Assembly: GCF_000376945.1 (NCBI RefSeq)
Contig: NZ_AQXU01000024.1
Coordinates: forward strand, 62,001-126,000
Direction: 5' to 3'
Origin: Leeia oryzae DSM 17879
GTDB lineage: Bacteria; Pseudomonadota; Gammaproteobacteria; Burkholderiales; Leeiaceae
Length of the DNA stretch: 64,000 nt
Shown here: positions 36,558-43,837 of the stretch, piece by piece
How the letters are laid out: each line of letters begins with the position of its first letter
Position numbering within the stretch: the stretch's first letter is position 1
Notes under the pieces: generated by a model
What the model saw: the letters and a program-made list of their open reading frames with translations, nothing else
Databases searched by the model: none
Told to the model about the DNA's origin: nothing
Made by a program: the position numbers and the translations under genes

Positions 36558-37250
36558 ATGAATTTTCTAAACAAGTGTATAAATTTTGCACAGAACATAC
36601 TGCCCGGTGGCTGCCGCTTGTGTGGCATGCCGGGCAGGGATGCCATCTGTCACTACTGCGAGACCCGTTTGCCGGTCATGACAGCCGCGTGCTGTGCCCG
36701 CTGCGCCTTACCCTTGCCCGCCGGAGAAGTGTGCGGGCACTGCTTGCAGCATGCGCCGGTGATTGATTCGGTGACGGCCCGGTTTGCCTATCAGGAGCCG
36801 TTGCGCAGTGTGCTGATCGGGTTCAAGCATCAGCAGCGCTGGCCGGATGCCCGGGTGCTGGCTGACCTGATGTTGCAAGTGCCGCCGCCACAGACGCAGG
36901 GCCTGTTACTGGTGCCTGTTCCCTTGCACCCGTTGCGGGTCAAGGCTCGGGGCTACAATCAGTCTGCGGAGTTGTGCCGGCGATTGGGCCGGCAACTGTC
37001 GCTCACCGTAGATCCTTATGGTTTGCAAAGGATATTGCCCACGCCGCCCCAGCAGCAGCTGGACCGCACGGCGCGGCTAAGAAACCTGAAACAGGCATTT
37101 GTGGCGGACAGGGAACGGGTGATAGGGAGAGACATCCTGCTGATCGACGATGTCATGACCACAGGTGCCACCCTGGATGCTGCAGCAACGGCACTCAAGT
37201 CTGCCGGTGCTACTTCGGTACATGGCTGGGTGGTAGCGCGAGCCCTGTGA
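36558..37250 (+). CDS. ComF-family phosphoribosyltransferase-like protein
   Basis: A 230-residue ComF/GntX protein. The N-terminal zinc finger has Cys pairs at about 19-22, 31-34, 45-49 and 59-62 (CRLCG, CHYC, CCARC, CGHC). The type I PRTase fold ends with the PRPP loop ILLIDDVMTTGAT. ComF proteins support DNA uptake in naturally competent bacteria, and a type IV pilus operon is also in this window. It is divergent from bioB, a common pairing. Confidence 0.9.
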   Translation: MNFLNKCINFAQNILPGGCRLCGMPGRDAICHYCETRLPVMTAACCARCALPLPAGEVCGHCLQHAPVIDSVTARFAYQEPLRSVLIGFKHQQRWPDARVLADLMLQVPPPQTQGLLLVPVPLHPLRVKARGYNQSAELCRRLGRQLSLTVDPYGLQRILPTPPQQQLDRTARLRNLKQAFVADRERVIGRDILLIDDVMTTGATLDAAATALKSAGATSVHGWVVARAL

Positions 37251-37260
37251 GCCCACCGCC

Positions 37261-37286
37261 GGGGTCAGTATTTGGCGCCTGACCCC
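37261..37286. terminator. Shared hairpin at convergent gene ends
   Basis: A perfect 8-bp stem (37261-37268 with 37279-37286) with a 10-base loop, just after comF and covering the stop codon of the minus-strand binding protein (37265-37267). There is no T run on either strand. Confidence 0.4.
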
Positions 37287-38206
37287 CAACCTTTGTACTG
37301 TTTGACATTCTGTTTGGTAATCCAGACCGGCGGAATCAGGATGGTGGTCTGTTTGGGCGGCTTACCGTTGATCATCTGGTACCCCACCTCTACGGCCAGC
37401 TGCGCCATCTTGTCCGGTGACTGGGTGGCCGAGCCTTCTATCATCGAGGTCGGGTCTTTTAACCGGGCTTCAATGGATGGCGCACCGTCAATGCTCATGA
37501 TGATCATCCGTTTGCGCCGGGTCTGGATAATGGCTTCTTCCGCACCAATAGCGGTCGGGTCGTTGATGGTGAACAGTCCCTGGATATTGGCGTAGGTCGA
37601 CAAAATCTCGGTCATTTTGGCGATGCCCCCCTCCCGGCTGCCGCCGCCGTTTTTGTCCTGGGACAATAAGCGGATACCCGGATATTTGCCGAGTATCTGC
37701 TTGCAGCCGCGGACCCGGTCAATCACGGAGGATACCGGCGGGCCATTGAGGATGACCACATTGCCTTTGCCACCCAGCTTGTCGGCTAGTGCCTGGCAGG
37801 ACATCTGTCCCGCTTTCAGGTTGTCGGTCGTAATGGTGACATCTGCTCCGGTGGCGTTGACATCCACGGCGACCACCTTGATGCCAGCATCTCTGGCGCG
37901 GCCGACTACCGGTTCGATGGCCACCGGGTCGGCGGCGTTCAAGACAATCAGATCCACTTTGCGGGTGATGAAATCTTCCATCTGGGCGATCTGGCGCTGC
38001 AGGTCGTAAGCGCTGGACACTACGGTTACCTTTACCGACGGGCCGGCAATGCGATGGGCGGTTTCTTCCACGCCTTCTGCGATCCGGACAAAAAACGGAT
38101 TACCAAGGTCAGACAGCGAAACGCCAATATGCTTTAGTGCGGCTGCCTGGGCACTACTGATCATGCCGAGCAACATCAGGCCAGCGGTAATACGGGAATA
38201 CGGCAC
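37265..38206 (-). CDS. Orphan periplasmic sugar-binding protein, RbsB type
   Basis: A periplasmic binding protein of 313 aa from the ribose/galactose/inositol group. A signal peptide ends SSAQA near residue 21. Then HIGVSLSDLGNPFFVRIAEG, the DLIVLNAADPVAIEP strand, VNATGADVTITTDN and the hinge VVILNGPPVSS follow. GTG 38206 sits 8 bases behind AGGAG (38215-38219), so it is chosen over the longer reading from 38263. No permease or ATPase adjoins it, so it either uses a distant transporter or serves a chemoreceptor. Confidence 0.85.
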   Translation of the reverse strand: MPYSRITAGLMLLGMISSAQAAALKHIGVSLSDLGNPFFVRIAEGVEETAHRIAGPSVKVTVVSSAYDLQRQIAQMEDFITRKVDLIVLNAADPVAIEPVVGRARDAGIKVVAVDVNATGADVTITTDNLKAGQMSCQALADKLGGKGNVVILNGPPVSSVIDRVRGCKQILGKYPGIRLLSQDKNGGGSREGGIAKMTEILSTYANIQGLFTINDPTAIGAEEAIIQTRRKRMIIMSIDGAPSIEARLKDPTSMIEGSATQSPDKMAQLAVEVGYQMINGKPPKQTTILIPPVWITKQNVKQYKGWGSGAKY

Positions 38207-38742
38207 GTGTCTTTCTCCTCTACGGATTGTGCGGCGTGGCACCTGGAAGTATCGTTTTTGCATGTAGTGCAGTTACTTGCACGCAAATCGTCTTCGCATT
38301 CTTGTTAGCACGAACTATAACCGAGTTCAGCCCGCGTTTTGAAAAAATCACCGCCAGACAAACTGCGGTGGCGCTAAAGCGGGTGATCTCGCTGGCTATC
38401 AGCACTGTTGCGGCATTCGTGGCGCCTACAGTATCCAGTCTTTGAAGATCGGGCAGCTAGTACAGCTGTTTTCTGCTGCTGGTTGGCTGTTTAGTTTGGC
38501 GGCTTGTTGCGATCCGTTATCGTTGTCTAATTTTGCAACAAAATATATGGAGTTAGTATTGTAATTTAGCTACATTTGGTCTAGAGTTATCCCTGAGCCC
38601 CCACCAATACGCCGCAGTGTGTTGTCTGGCAAATATCGAGTCACCAGACGGGTGATGCCAGTAATAAAACTGGCACGTGCCAGATACCGGTTGTTTTGGA
38701 AGCAGAACTGCCCTCATACAAGAAAACGAGTGGAGACGGAAC
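38207..38742. promoter_or_regulatory. Control region between the orphan binding protein and gapA
   Basis: About 535 bases without a gene I can support. The minus-strand ribosome site for the binding protein lies at 38215-38219. Near gapA a 7-bp hairpin (38656-38662 with 38669-38675, loop AATAAA) falls in the likely 5' leader. Short open frames in the middle (for example 38227-38445 on plus) have no recognisable product or ribosome site. Confidence 0.4.
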
Positions 38743-39759
38743 ATGACGATCAAGGTTGCTATTAACGGATATGGCCGTATTGGCCGCAATGTACTGCGTG
38801 CCTTTTATGAAGGCGGCAAAAAACACGATATTCAAATCGTTGCCATCAATGACCTGGGCAACGCCAATACCAATGCTCATCTGACCCAGTACGATACAAC
38901 CCACGGCACCTTCCCAGGGACCGTCTCGGTAGATGGCGATTACCTGGTGGTTAATGGCGACAAGATCCGCGTGACAGCCGTGCGCAATCCGGCTGAACTG
39001 CCATGGAAAGAACTGGGTGTAGACGTGGTCATGGAATGTACCGGTCTGTTCACCAGCAAAGAAAAAGCCGGCTTGCACCTGCAGGCAGGCGCCAAGAAAG
39101 TCATCATTTCTGCACCAGGCGGCAAAGACGTGGACGCGACCATTGTGTACGGCGTAAACCACAACGTCCTGAAAGCAAGCGACACCGTGATTTCCAACGC
39201 ATCTTGCACCACCAACTGTCTGGCACCGCTGGTCAAGCCGCTGCACGACAAACTGGGTGTGGTAAACGGTCTGATGACCACGGTTCACTCGTTTACCAAT
39301 GACCAAGTGCTGACCGATGTGTATCACGAAGACCTGCGCCGTGCACGTTCGGCCGTGTCTTCCATGATTCCGACCAAAACCGGTGCCGCTGCAGCGGTCG
39401 GTCTGGTATTGCCGGAACTGAACGGCAAGCTGGATGGTTTTGCGATTCGCGTACCTACCATTAACGTATCACTGGTAGACCTGACTTTTGTCGCTGCCCG
39501 TGACACCACGGTTGAAGAAGTCAACAGCATCCTGAAAGCGGCCGCTGATGGCGAACTGAAAGGGATTCTGGCGTATAACACCGCACCACTGGTGTCGGTA
39601 GACTTTAACCACAATCCGCATTCCAGCATTTTTGATGCCACGCTGACCAAAGTGTCAGAAGGCAAACTGGTCAAGATTTCCAGCTGGTACGACAACGAAT
39701 GGGGTTTCTCCAATCGTATGCTCGATACCACTGTCGCATTGATGAAAGCAGCAGGCTAA
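38743..39759 (+). CDS. gapA: Glyceraldehyde-3-phosphate dehydrogenase
   Basis: An NAD-dependent glycolytic dehydrogenase, 338 aa. The N-terminal [10 protein letters not shown] loop, INDLGN, the catalytic C155 in [12 protein letters not shown] and [12 protein letters not shown] at the C-terminus are invariant features. ATG 38743 follows TGGAGACGG; a reading from 38677 adds 22 residues without conservation. Pyruvate kinase follows after 272 bases, without the pgk that often sits between them in related bacteria. Confidence 0.96.
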   Translation: MTIKVAINGYGRIGRNVLRAFYEGGKKHDIQIVAINDLGNANTNAHLTQYDTTHGTFPGTVSVDGDYLVVNGDKIRVTAVRNPAELPWKELGVDVVMECTGLFTSKEKAGLHLQAGAKKVIISAPGGKDVDATIVYGVNHNVLKASDTVISNASCTTNCLAPLVKPLHDKLGVVNGLMTTVHSFTNDQVLTDVYHEDLRRARSAVSSMIPTKTGAAAAVGLVLPELNGKLDGFAIRVPTINVSLVDLTFVAARDTTVEEVNSILKAAADGELKGILAYNTAPLVSVDFNHNPHSSIFDATLTKVSEGKLVKISSWYDNEWGFSNRMLDTTVALMKAAG

Positions 39760-39997
39760 GTTAGCTGATCGCGCAAATCGTTATGAAAACGGTTTGTCAT
39801 TCAATGCAAAACGGGGTTCACGAGTGGGGGGCGCAGGATGGCCAATGCTTCTGGGGGGAGGTATTGTCTGTCTTGTGCCCTTCTTTTTTTGCGCCTGCAC
39901 CTTGCTGCGGCGCAAGATATCTATCCTGCATCAGGTGCGCTATAACCATAGCGTACCGCCAATATACCAAGCTGTTCATCCAGAACGGCATATCAAC

Positions 39998-40034
39998 AGG
40001 AGGCACGCGCTGTTTCGCGTGATAGTCGCTTATG
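39998..40034 (+). promoter_or_regulatory. Hairpin-bridged ribosome-binding site of pyk
   Basis: A perfect AGGAGG (39998-40003) lies 28 bases before the pyk ATG (40032), too far for normal use. A perfect 6-bp hairpin (CACGCG 40004-40009 with CGCGTG 40016-40021, 6-base loop) starts immediately behind it. If folded, it would leave just 10 unpaired bases between the Shine-Dalgarno and the ATG. Confidence 0.55.
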
Positions 40035-41510
40035 TTTCGTAATACCAAAATCGTTGCTACCTTGGGCCCGGCCAGTTCGTCAGAAGACGTATTGGCCCGC
40101 ATGATTCTGGCGGGGGTGAATGTTGTCCGCATCAACTTCTCGCACGGCTCTGCAGAAGAACACATCGCACGCGTCAAACTGGTCCGCGAAATTGCCACCC
40201 GTCTGGGTAAAGACGTTGGGGTGATGGCCGATTTGCAAGGCCCGAAAATCCGTATTGGTACGTTTGTAGACGGCAAGATCCAGCTGGCATCAGGCAGCAA
40301 GTTCATTCTGGACGCAACGGCTACCATTGGCGACGAAACCCGCGTCGGGCTGGATTACAAAGAACTGGTCAATGATGTCAAGGCGGGGGATACCCTGTTG
40401 CTGGACGATGGCCGTATCGAAATGAAGGTCGAAGAAGTCTTCGGGTCCGAGATTCACTGTCTGGTGGTGCACGGCGGCGTGCTGAGCAACAAGAAGGGTA
40501 TCAACAAGCTGGGCGGCGGTTTGTCTGCCCCGGCGCTGACAGCCAAAGACATGGACGACATCAAGACTGCCGTGGCGTTCGAGGCTGACTTCATGGCCGT
40601 GTCTTTCCCGAAAAACGGTGCCGACATGTACATGGCTCGCGAGCTGATGCGTGCGGCGGGTGGCCACGCCCTGATGATTGCCAAGGTAGAACGTACCGAA
40701 GCGCTGTACCAGAATCTGGAAGAGCTGCTGGCTGCCAGTGATGGCGTGATGGTGGCGCGTGGCGATCTGGCCGTCGAGATTGGCGATGCTGCCGTGCCGG
40801 CCGCTCAGAAGCGCCTGATCCGCACCGCGCGCGAAATGAACAAATTGTCCATTACCGCTACCCAGATGATGGAGTCCATGATTCTCAGCCCGGTGCCAAC
40901 CCGTGCCGAAGTGTCTGACGTCGCCAACGCTGTGCTGGATGGTACGGACGCGGTAATGCTGTCTGCTGAAACGGCCAGTGGCCAGTTCCCGGTAGAAACG
41001 GTAGAAACCATGGCCCGTATCTGTGTCGAGGCCGAAAAGTCTTCCGAAATCACGCTGGATAAAGACTTTCTGGACCGTACCTTTACCCGTATCGACCAGT
41101 CCATTGCCATGGCGGCGCTGTTTACGGCCCACCACCTGAAGGTCAAGGCGATTGCGGCACTGACCGAATCCGGTTCTACCGCCCTGTGGATGAGCCGCCT
41201 GAATGCCGGTGTGCCGATTTTTGCCCTGACGCCAAAAGAAAGCACCCGTCGTCGCCTGGCTCTATACCGTGACGTGCGGACCATCCTGATGGAAACCTCC
41301 GGCCATGACCGTGATGAAGTGCTGGCAACTGCCGAGCAAAAATTGCTGGAAGAGGGCGTTGTCGAAGTGGGTGACCTGATCGTATTGACCAATGGCGAGC
41401 CGATCGGCAAGCCGGGTGGCACCAACACCATGAAGATCGTCAAGGTCGGGTTTGCAGAGAGCAAGCCGGCAGAGGCCAAAAAAGCCCCTGCCAAGCGCAA
41501 ATCCAGCTAA
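40032..41510 (+). CDS. pyk: Pyruvate kinase
   Basis: It converts phosphoenolpyruvate and ADP to pyruvate and ATP. 492 aa. RNTKIVATLGPASSS, VNVVRINFSHG, the catalytic-lysine motif ALMIAKVER, VARGDLAVEIG and ITATQMMESM are all present, plus a C-terminal domain and a Lys/Ala-rich tail (KKAPAKRKSS). The start codon is preceded by the hairpin-bridged ribosome site. A terminator follows and separates it from mgsA. Confidence 0.95.
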   Translation: MFRNTKIVATLGPASSSEDVLARMILAGVNVVRINFSHGSAEEHIARVKLVREIATRLGKDVGVMADLQGPKIRIGTFVDGKIQLASGSKFILDATATIGDETRVGLDYKELVNDVKAGDTLLLDDGRIEMKVEEVFGSEIHCLVVHGGVLSNKKGINKLGGGLSAPALTAKDMDDIKTAVAFEADFMAVSFPKNGADMYMARELMRAAGGHALMIAKVERTEALYQNLEELLAASDGVMVARGDLAVEIGDAAVPAAQKRLIRTAREMNKLSITATQMMESMILSPVPTRAEVSDVANAVLDGTDAVMLSAETASGQFPVETVETMARICVEAEKSSEITLDKDFLDRTFTRIDQSIAMAALFTAHHLKVKAIAALTESGSTALWMSRLNAGVPIFALTPKESTRRRLALYRDVRTILMETSGHDRDEVLATAEQKLLEEGVVEVGDLIVLTNGEPIGKPGGTNTMKIVKVGFAESKPAEAKKAPAKRKSS

Positions 41511-41533
41511 GGCAGCTTCAGGCCGCTCACATG

Positions 41534-41566
41534 AAACAGCCACTTGATGTTTGAAGTGGCTGTTTT
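41534..41566 (+). terminator. Intrinsic terminator after pyk
   Basis: A perfect 12-bp stem (41534-41545 with 41554-41565) with an 8-base loop and four T. It lies 23 bases after the pyk stop. Confidence 0.82.
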
Positions 41567-41602
41567 GCATTCAAAGTACCTATAACTCACAAGGATGTCA
41601 TC

Positions 41603-41974
41603 GTGATCACGATTGCACTGATTGCCCACGACCGCAAAAAAGACGACATGGTCGCCCTGGCCACCCGCTACAAAGATCTGCTGGGCCAGCACGCGCTATT
41701 GGGCACCGGCACTACCAGCGCCAGAATCCGCGAAGCCACGGGCCTGAATGTTCAGCCGTACCTGTCTGGCCCGCAGGGTGGGGATCAGCAGATTGGCGGG
41801 CTAGTGGCCGAAGGCAAGGTCGATATGGTGCTGTTTTTACGGGACCCGATGATGGCGCAGCCCCATGAGCCGGACATTACCGCGCTGATGCGGGTATGCG
41901 ATGTACATAACGTACCTCTCGCAACCAATGTGGCAGCCGCTTCCAGGTTGCTGGATTCACTGGCCGATGAGTAA
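41603..41974 (+). CDS. mgsA: Methylglyoxal synthase
   Basis: It converts dihydroxyacetone phosphate to methylglyoxal, a bypass that relieves sugar-phosphate stress. 123 aa. [13 protein letters not shown], the phosphate loop [21 protein letters not shown] and the catalytic Asp in LFLRDPM are diagnostic. The start is GTG 41603 behind AAGGA. Its place directly after pyk fits its role at lower glycolysis, though the terminator between them suggests a separate promoter or read-through. Confidence 0.95.
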   Translation: MITIALIAHDRKKDDMVALATRYKDLLGQHALLGTGTTSARIREATGLNVQPYLSGPQGGDQQIGGLVAEGKVDMVLFLRDPMMAQPHEPDITALMRVCDVHNVPLATNVAAASRLLDSLADE

Positions 41975-42076
41975 ACCTGCCAGGGCCACTTGCAGGCGGT
42001 TCCATCCGCCCGCACGCTGCCCATTTTGACGGATATCAAAAAAATGAATTTGCTACCTGCAAAGAGGCAAAGTTCG

Positions 42077-42086
42077 CACTATAGTG
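42077..42086. promoter_or_regulatory. Palindrome CACTATAGTG upstream of the mini-receptor/ODP pair
   Basis: A perfect 10-bp palindrome in the 330-base gap between mgsA and the next gene. It shares ACTATA..GT with the 14-bp palindrome at 42135-42148, so both may be sites for the same dimeric regulator. The rest of the gap (41975-42304) shows no gene. Confidence 0.4.
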
Positions 42087-42113
42087 ATTAAGACCGCGTG
42101 TGTCCGGGATTCG

Positions 42114-42127
42114 TTGACGCGGGTCAA
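42114..42127. promoter_or_regulatory. FNR-like inverted repeat TTGAC-N4-GTCAA
   Basis: A perfect inverted repeat of the FNR/ANR layout (consensus TTGAT-N4-ATCAA) with one symmetric change in each half. If centred at -41.5 it would place a start site near 42162. A plausible -10 region (42147-42155) is weak. FNR control would suit the di-iron oxygen-sensor-like gene downstream. Confidence 0.45.
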
Positions 42128-42134
42128 AGAAAAT

Positions 42135-42148
42135 TGACTATATAGTCA
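42135..42148. promoter_or_regulatory. 14-bp perfect palindrome TGACTATATAGTCA
   Basis: Fully self-complementary, 7 bases after the FNR-like repeat and about 155 bases before the first gene of the pair. Its position between the FNR-like site and the presumed transcription start is that of an operator. Its core resembles the palindrome at 42077-42086. Confidence 0.45.
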
Positions 42149-42304
42149 TTAAAGTAACAAACCACCAAGAATGGTGCTGATGGTATTTGTCCGCCTGCCC
42201 GGCAATCAGACGTTGCCGCAGTGTAAGCCCTGTACCCCGGGCCACCCCCGCGGTACATACTCTGGTTACAGTGTATCCGGATGTCACCAGTAAAGGTATT
42301 TGTC

Positions 42305-42907
42305 ATGCAATTGCATCAGTCACAAGCCGCAGACGATCTGCTGGACATGGTCCGGCTGAATGAAGGCATCAAGAAAGTTGTCATTATTGCATTTCACATC
42401 AACCTGATGGCCCTGAACGCCATTCTGCTGGCCAATCGGGCAGGCAGAACCGCACTGGGTTTCGGGGTGATATCTAAAGAACTGCGCGTACTGGCGGTAG
42501 ACCTGACGCATCTGATGCATGATCTGAAAGCCGATGCTTATGAATCGGTTAACCTGATTACCGTGTTGCTCCGTCAGGAGCGTCGCAAAATTTTGCTGGA
42601 AAGTGCCCGGCAAAGCCTGAGTCAACATCAGGACGCGCTGGTGGCCGTTATTGAAACGCAGCAAAATGAGCAAACCAGTCAACGCCAGCGCATTTCCCAG
42701 TTACGGGTCAAACTGCTGGAAAAACTGGACGATGCCCGGCGCATCTGCCAGTTCGGTATTGCCATTTCCCGCTCGGCCAAAATCGAGGCAGCCTATGGTG
42801 CCGGCTACAGCATGCAACTGAGCGACGTGTCATCCGATTTTGATCAGAACATTCATGCCATTCTCCCGGCGCTTGACCTCTTGTGCCAGAATTTAAAGGA
42901 TCATTGA
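42305..42907 (+). CDS. Minimal chemoreceptor-tip protein paired with ODP
   Basis: A predicted cytoplasmic, nearly all-helical protein of 200 aa. Residues 28-64 align without gaps to the 37-residue signalling tip of chemoreceptors, with 19 identities. In E. coli Tsr numbering F373, N381 and R388 are kept, but E385 is Leu, E391 is Arg and R394 is Leu. Only about 27 residues precede the tip, while about 135 helical residues follow it. There is no membrane helix, HAMP domain, sensor domain or clear methylation region. AAAGG (42292-42296) sits 8 bases before ATG 42305. Its stop overlaps the ODP-like start (TGATG). It may link ODP to CheA/CheW or modulate receptor arrays; this is inference. Confidence 0.7.
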   Translation: MQLHQSQAADDLLDMVRLNEGIKKVVIIAFHINLMALNAILLANRAGRTALGFGVISKELRVLAVDLTHLMHDLKADAYESVNLITVLLRQERRKILLESARQSLSQHQDALVAVIETQQNEQTSQRQRISQLRVKLLEKLDDARRICQFGIAISRSAKIEAAYGAGYSMQLSDVSSDFDQNIHAILPALDLLCQNLKDH

Positions 42908-43653
42908 TGAAGCAGGCTCAAGTCATTTTTCAGGAAGGCGATCTCAGCTGGACCATGATTGCCAGAGATCCTGCCAAGCATGGTTATGTCATCGATACCA
43001 ACGAATACGTTATCACCTATGGTGGCGAATCCATACTCACCGACCCCGGTGGCAGCGAAATTTTCCCGGCGGTGTTTTCGGCCATTTGTACGGTGATCGA
43101 TCCGCTCAGCATCAAATCCCTGTTTGCCTCCCACCAGGACCCGGACATCATTTCCTCACTCGGCCTGTGGCTGGACTTTAACCCCTCGCTACGCTGCTAT
43201 ACCAGCCGGCTGTGGACCAGTTTCATTCCGCATTTTGGCGGGGACGATGAAACCCTGATCGGCATCCCGGACGAAGGCATGCCGATCAGTCTGGGCGAAC
43301 ACCGTCTGGACGCCATTCCGGCTCACTTCTTGCATTCTTCCGGCAATATGCAGTTGTATGATGGTACGGCCAAGATCCTGTTTTCCGGGGATGTGGGCGC
43401 GGCGTTGCTGCCGGACGATGCCAACGAGGTGTTCGTCAAGGATTTTGACCGCCACATAGATTATGCGCGCGGGTTTCATCAGCGCTGGATGGGGTCTACC
43501 GAGGCCAAACTGGACTGGTGCCAGCGGGTGTCCAGCATGAACATCGATATGCTGTGTCCGCAGCATGGAGCCATTTATCAGGGGGCGGATGTGATGCGCT
43601 TCATTAACTGGTTTGCCGAGCTGCCCGTTGGCCTCATGACTTTCCGCAAATAA
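42907..43653 (+). CDS. Di-iron beta-lactamase-fold protein, ODP (oxygen-binding di-iron protein) type
   Basis: A 248-residue soluble metallo-beta-lactamase-fold protein that corresponds to the di-iron domain of flavodiiron proteins without the flavodoxin part. The ligands H76, D78, D80 (HQDPD), H143, D162 and H220 have spacings of 62, 18 and 57, against 62, 18 and 60 in rubredoxin:oxygen oxidoreductase. The usual Glu is replaced by Asp78. ODP proteins of this type, described in Treponema denticola, sense oxygen and iron for chemotaxis and are encoded beside sensorless cytoplasmic receptors. The neighbour here is a receptor-tip protein. ATG 42907 follows AAAGGA. A terminator follows. Confidence 0.85.
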   Translation: MKQAQVIFQEGDLSWTMIARDPAKHGYVIDTNEYVITYGGESILTDPGGSEIFPAVFSAICTVIDPLSIKSLFASHQDPDIISSLGLWLDFNPSLRCYTSRLWTSFIPHFGGDDETLIGIPDEGMPISLGEHRLDAIPAHFLHSSGNMQLYDGTAKILFSGDVGAALLPDDANEVFVKDFDRHIDYARGFHQRWMGSTEAKLDWCQRVSSMNIDMLCPQHGAIYQGADVMRFINWFAELPVGLMTFRK

Positions 43654-43688
43654 AATCAGGCCATCGTCACGATGGCAACATGATCTCC

Positions 43689-43724
43689 AAGCCCCGTGTT
43701 CGGACCACTGAATGCGGGGTTTTT
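43689..43724 (+). terminator. Intrinsic terminator after the ODP-like gene
   Basis: CCCCG (43692-43696) pairs with CGGGG (43715-43719), extended by A-T and G-U pairs to 8 bp. The loop is 18 bases and a run of T follows from 43720. Confidence 0.6.
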
Positions 43725-43837
43725 GCTTTTTCCAGAAACGTCGAACTTGCTGAGCGTGCGTCTATGCGTGCAAACACCTCGAAAAATCAGCTGGCACGGG
43801 CTATCATGAATCAGACCCATTCTAAAAAGACCATGAC

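Noticed and set aside
38227-38445. A 72-codon frame upstream of gapA as a small membrane protein
   Set aside because: Lacks a ribosome site, overlaps the control region of the minus-strand binding protein, and has no clear family.
39783-40042. Two short frames (79 and 82 codons) between gapA and pyk as a possible leader peptide
   Set aside because: No ribosome site in front of either and no recognisable protein; one runs into the start of pyk. The AGGAGG there is better explained by pyk.
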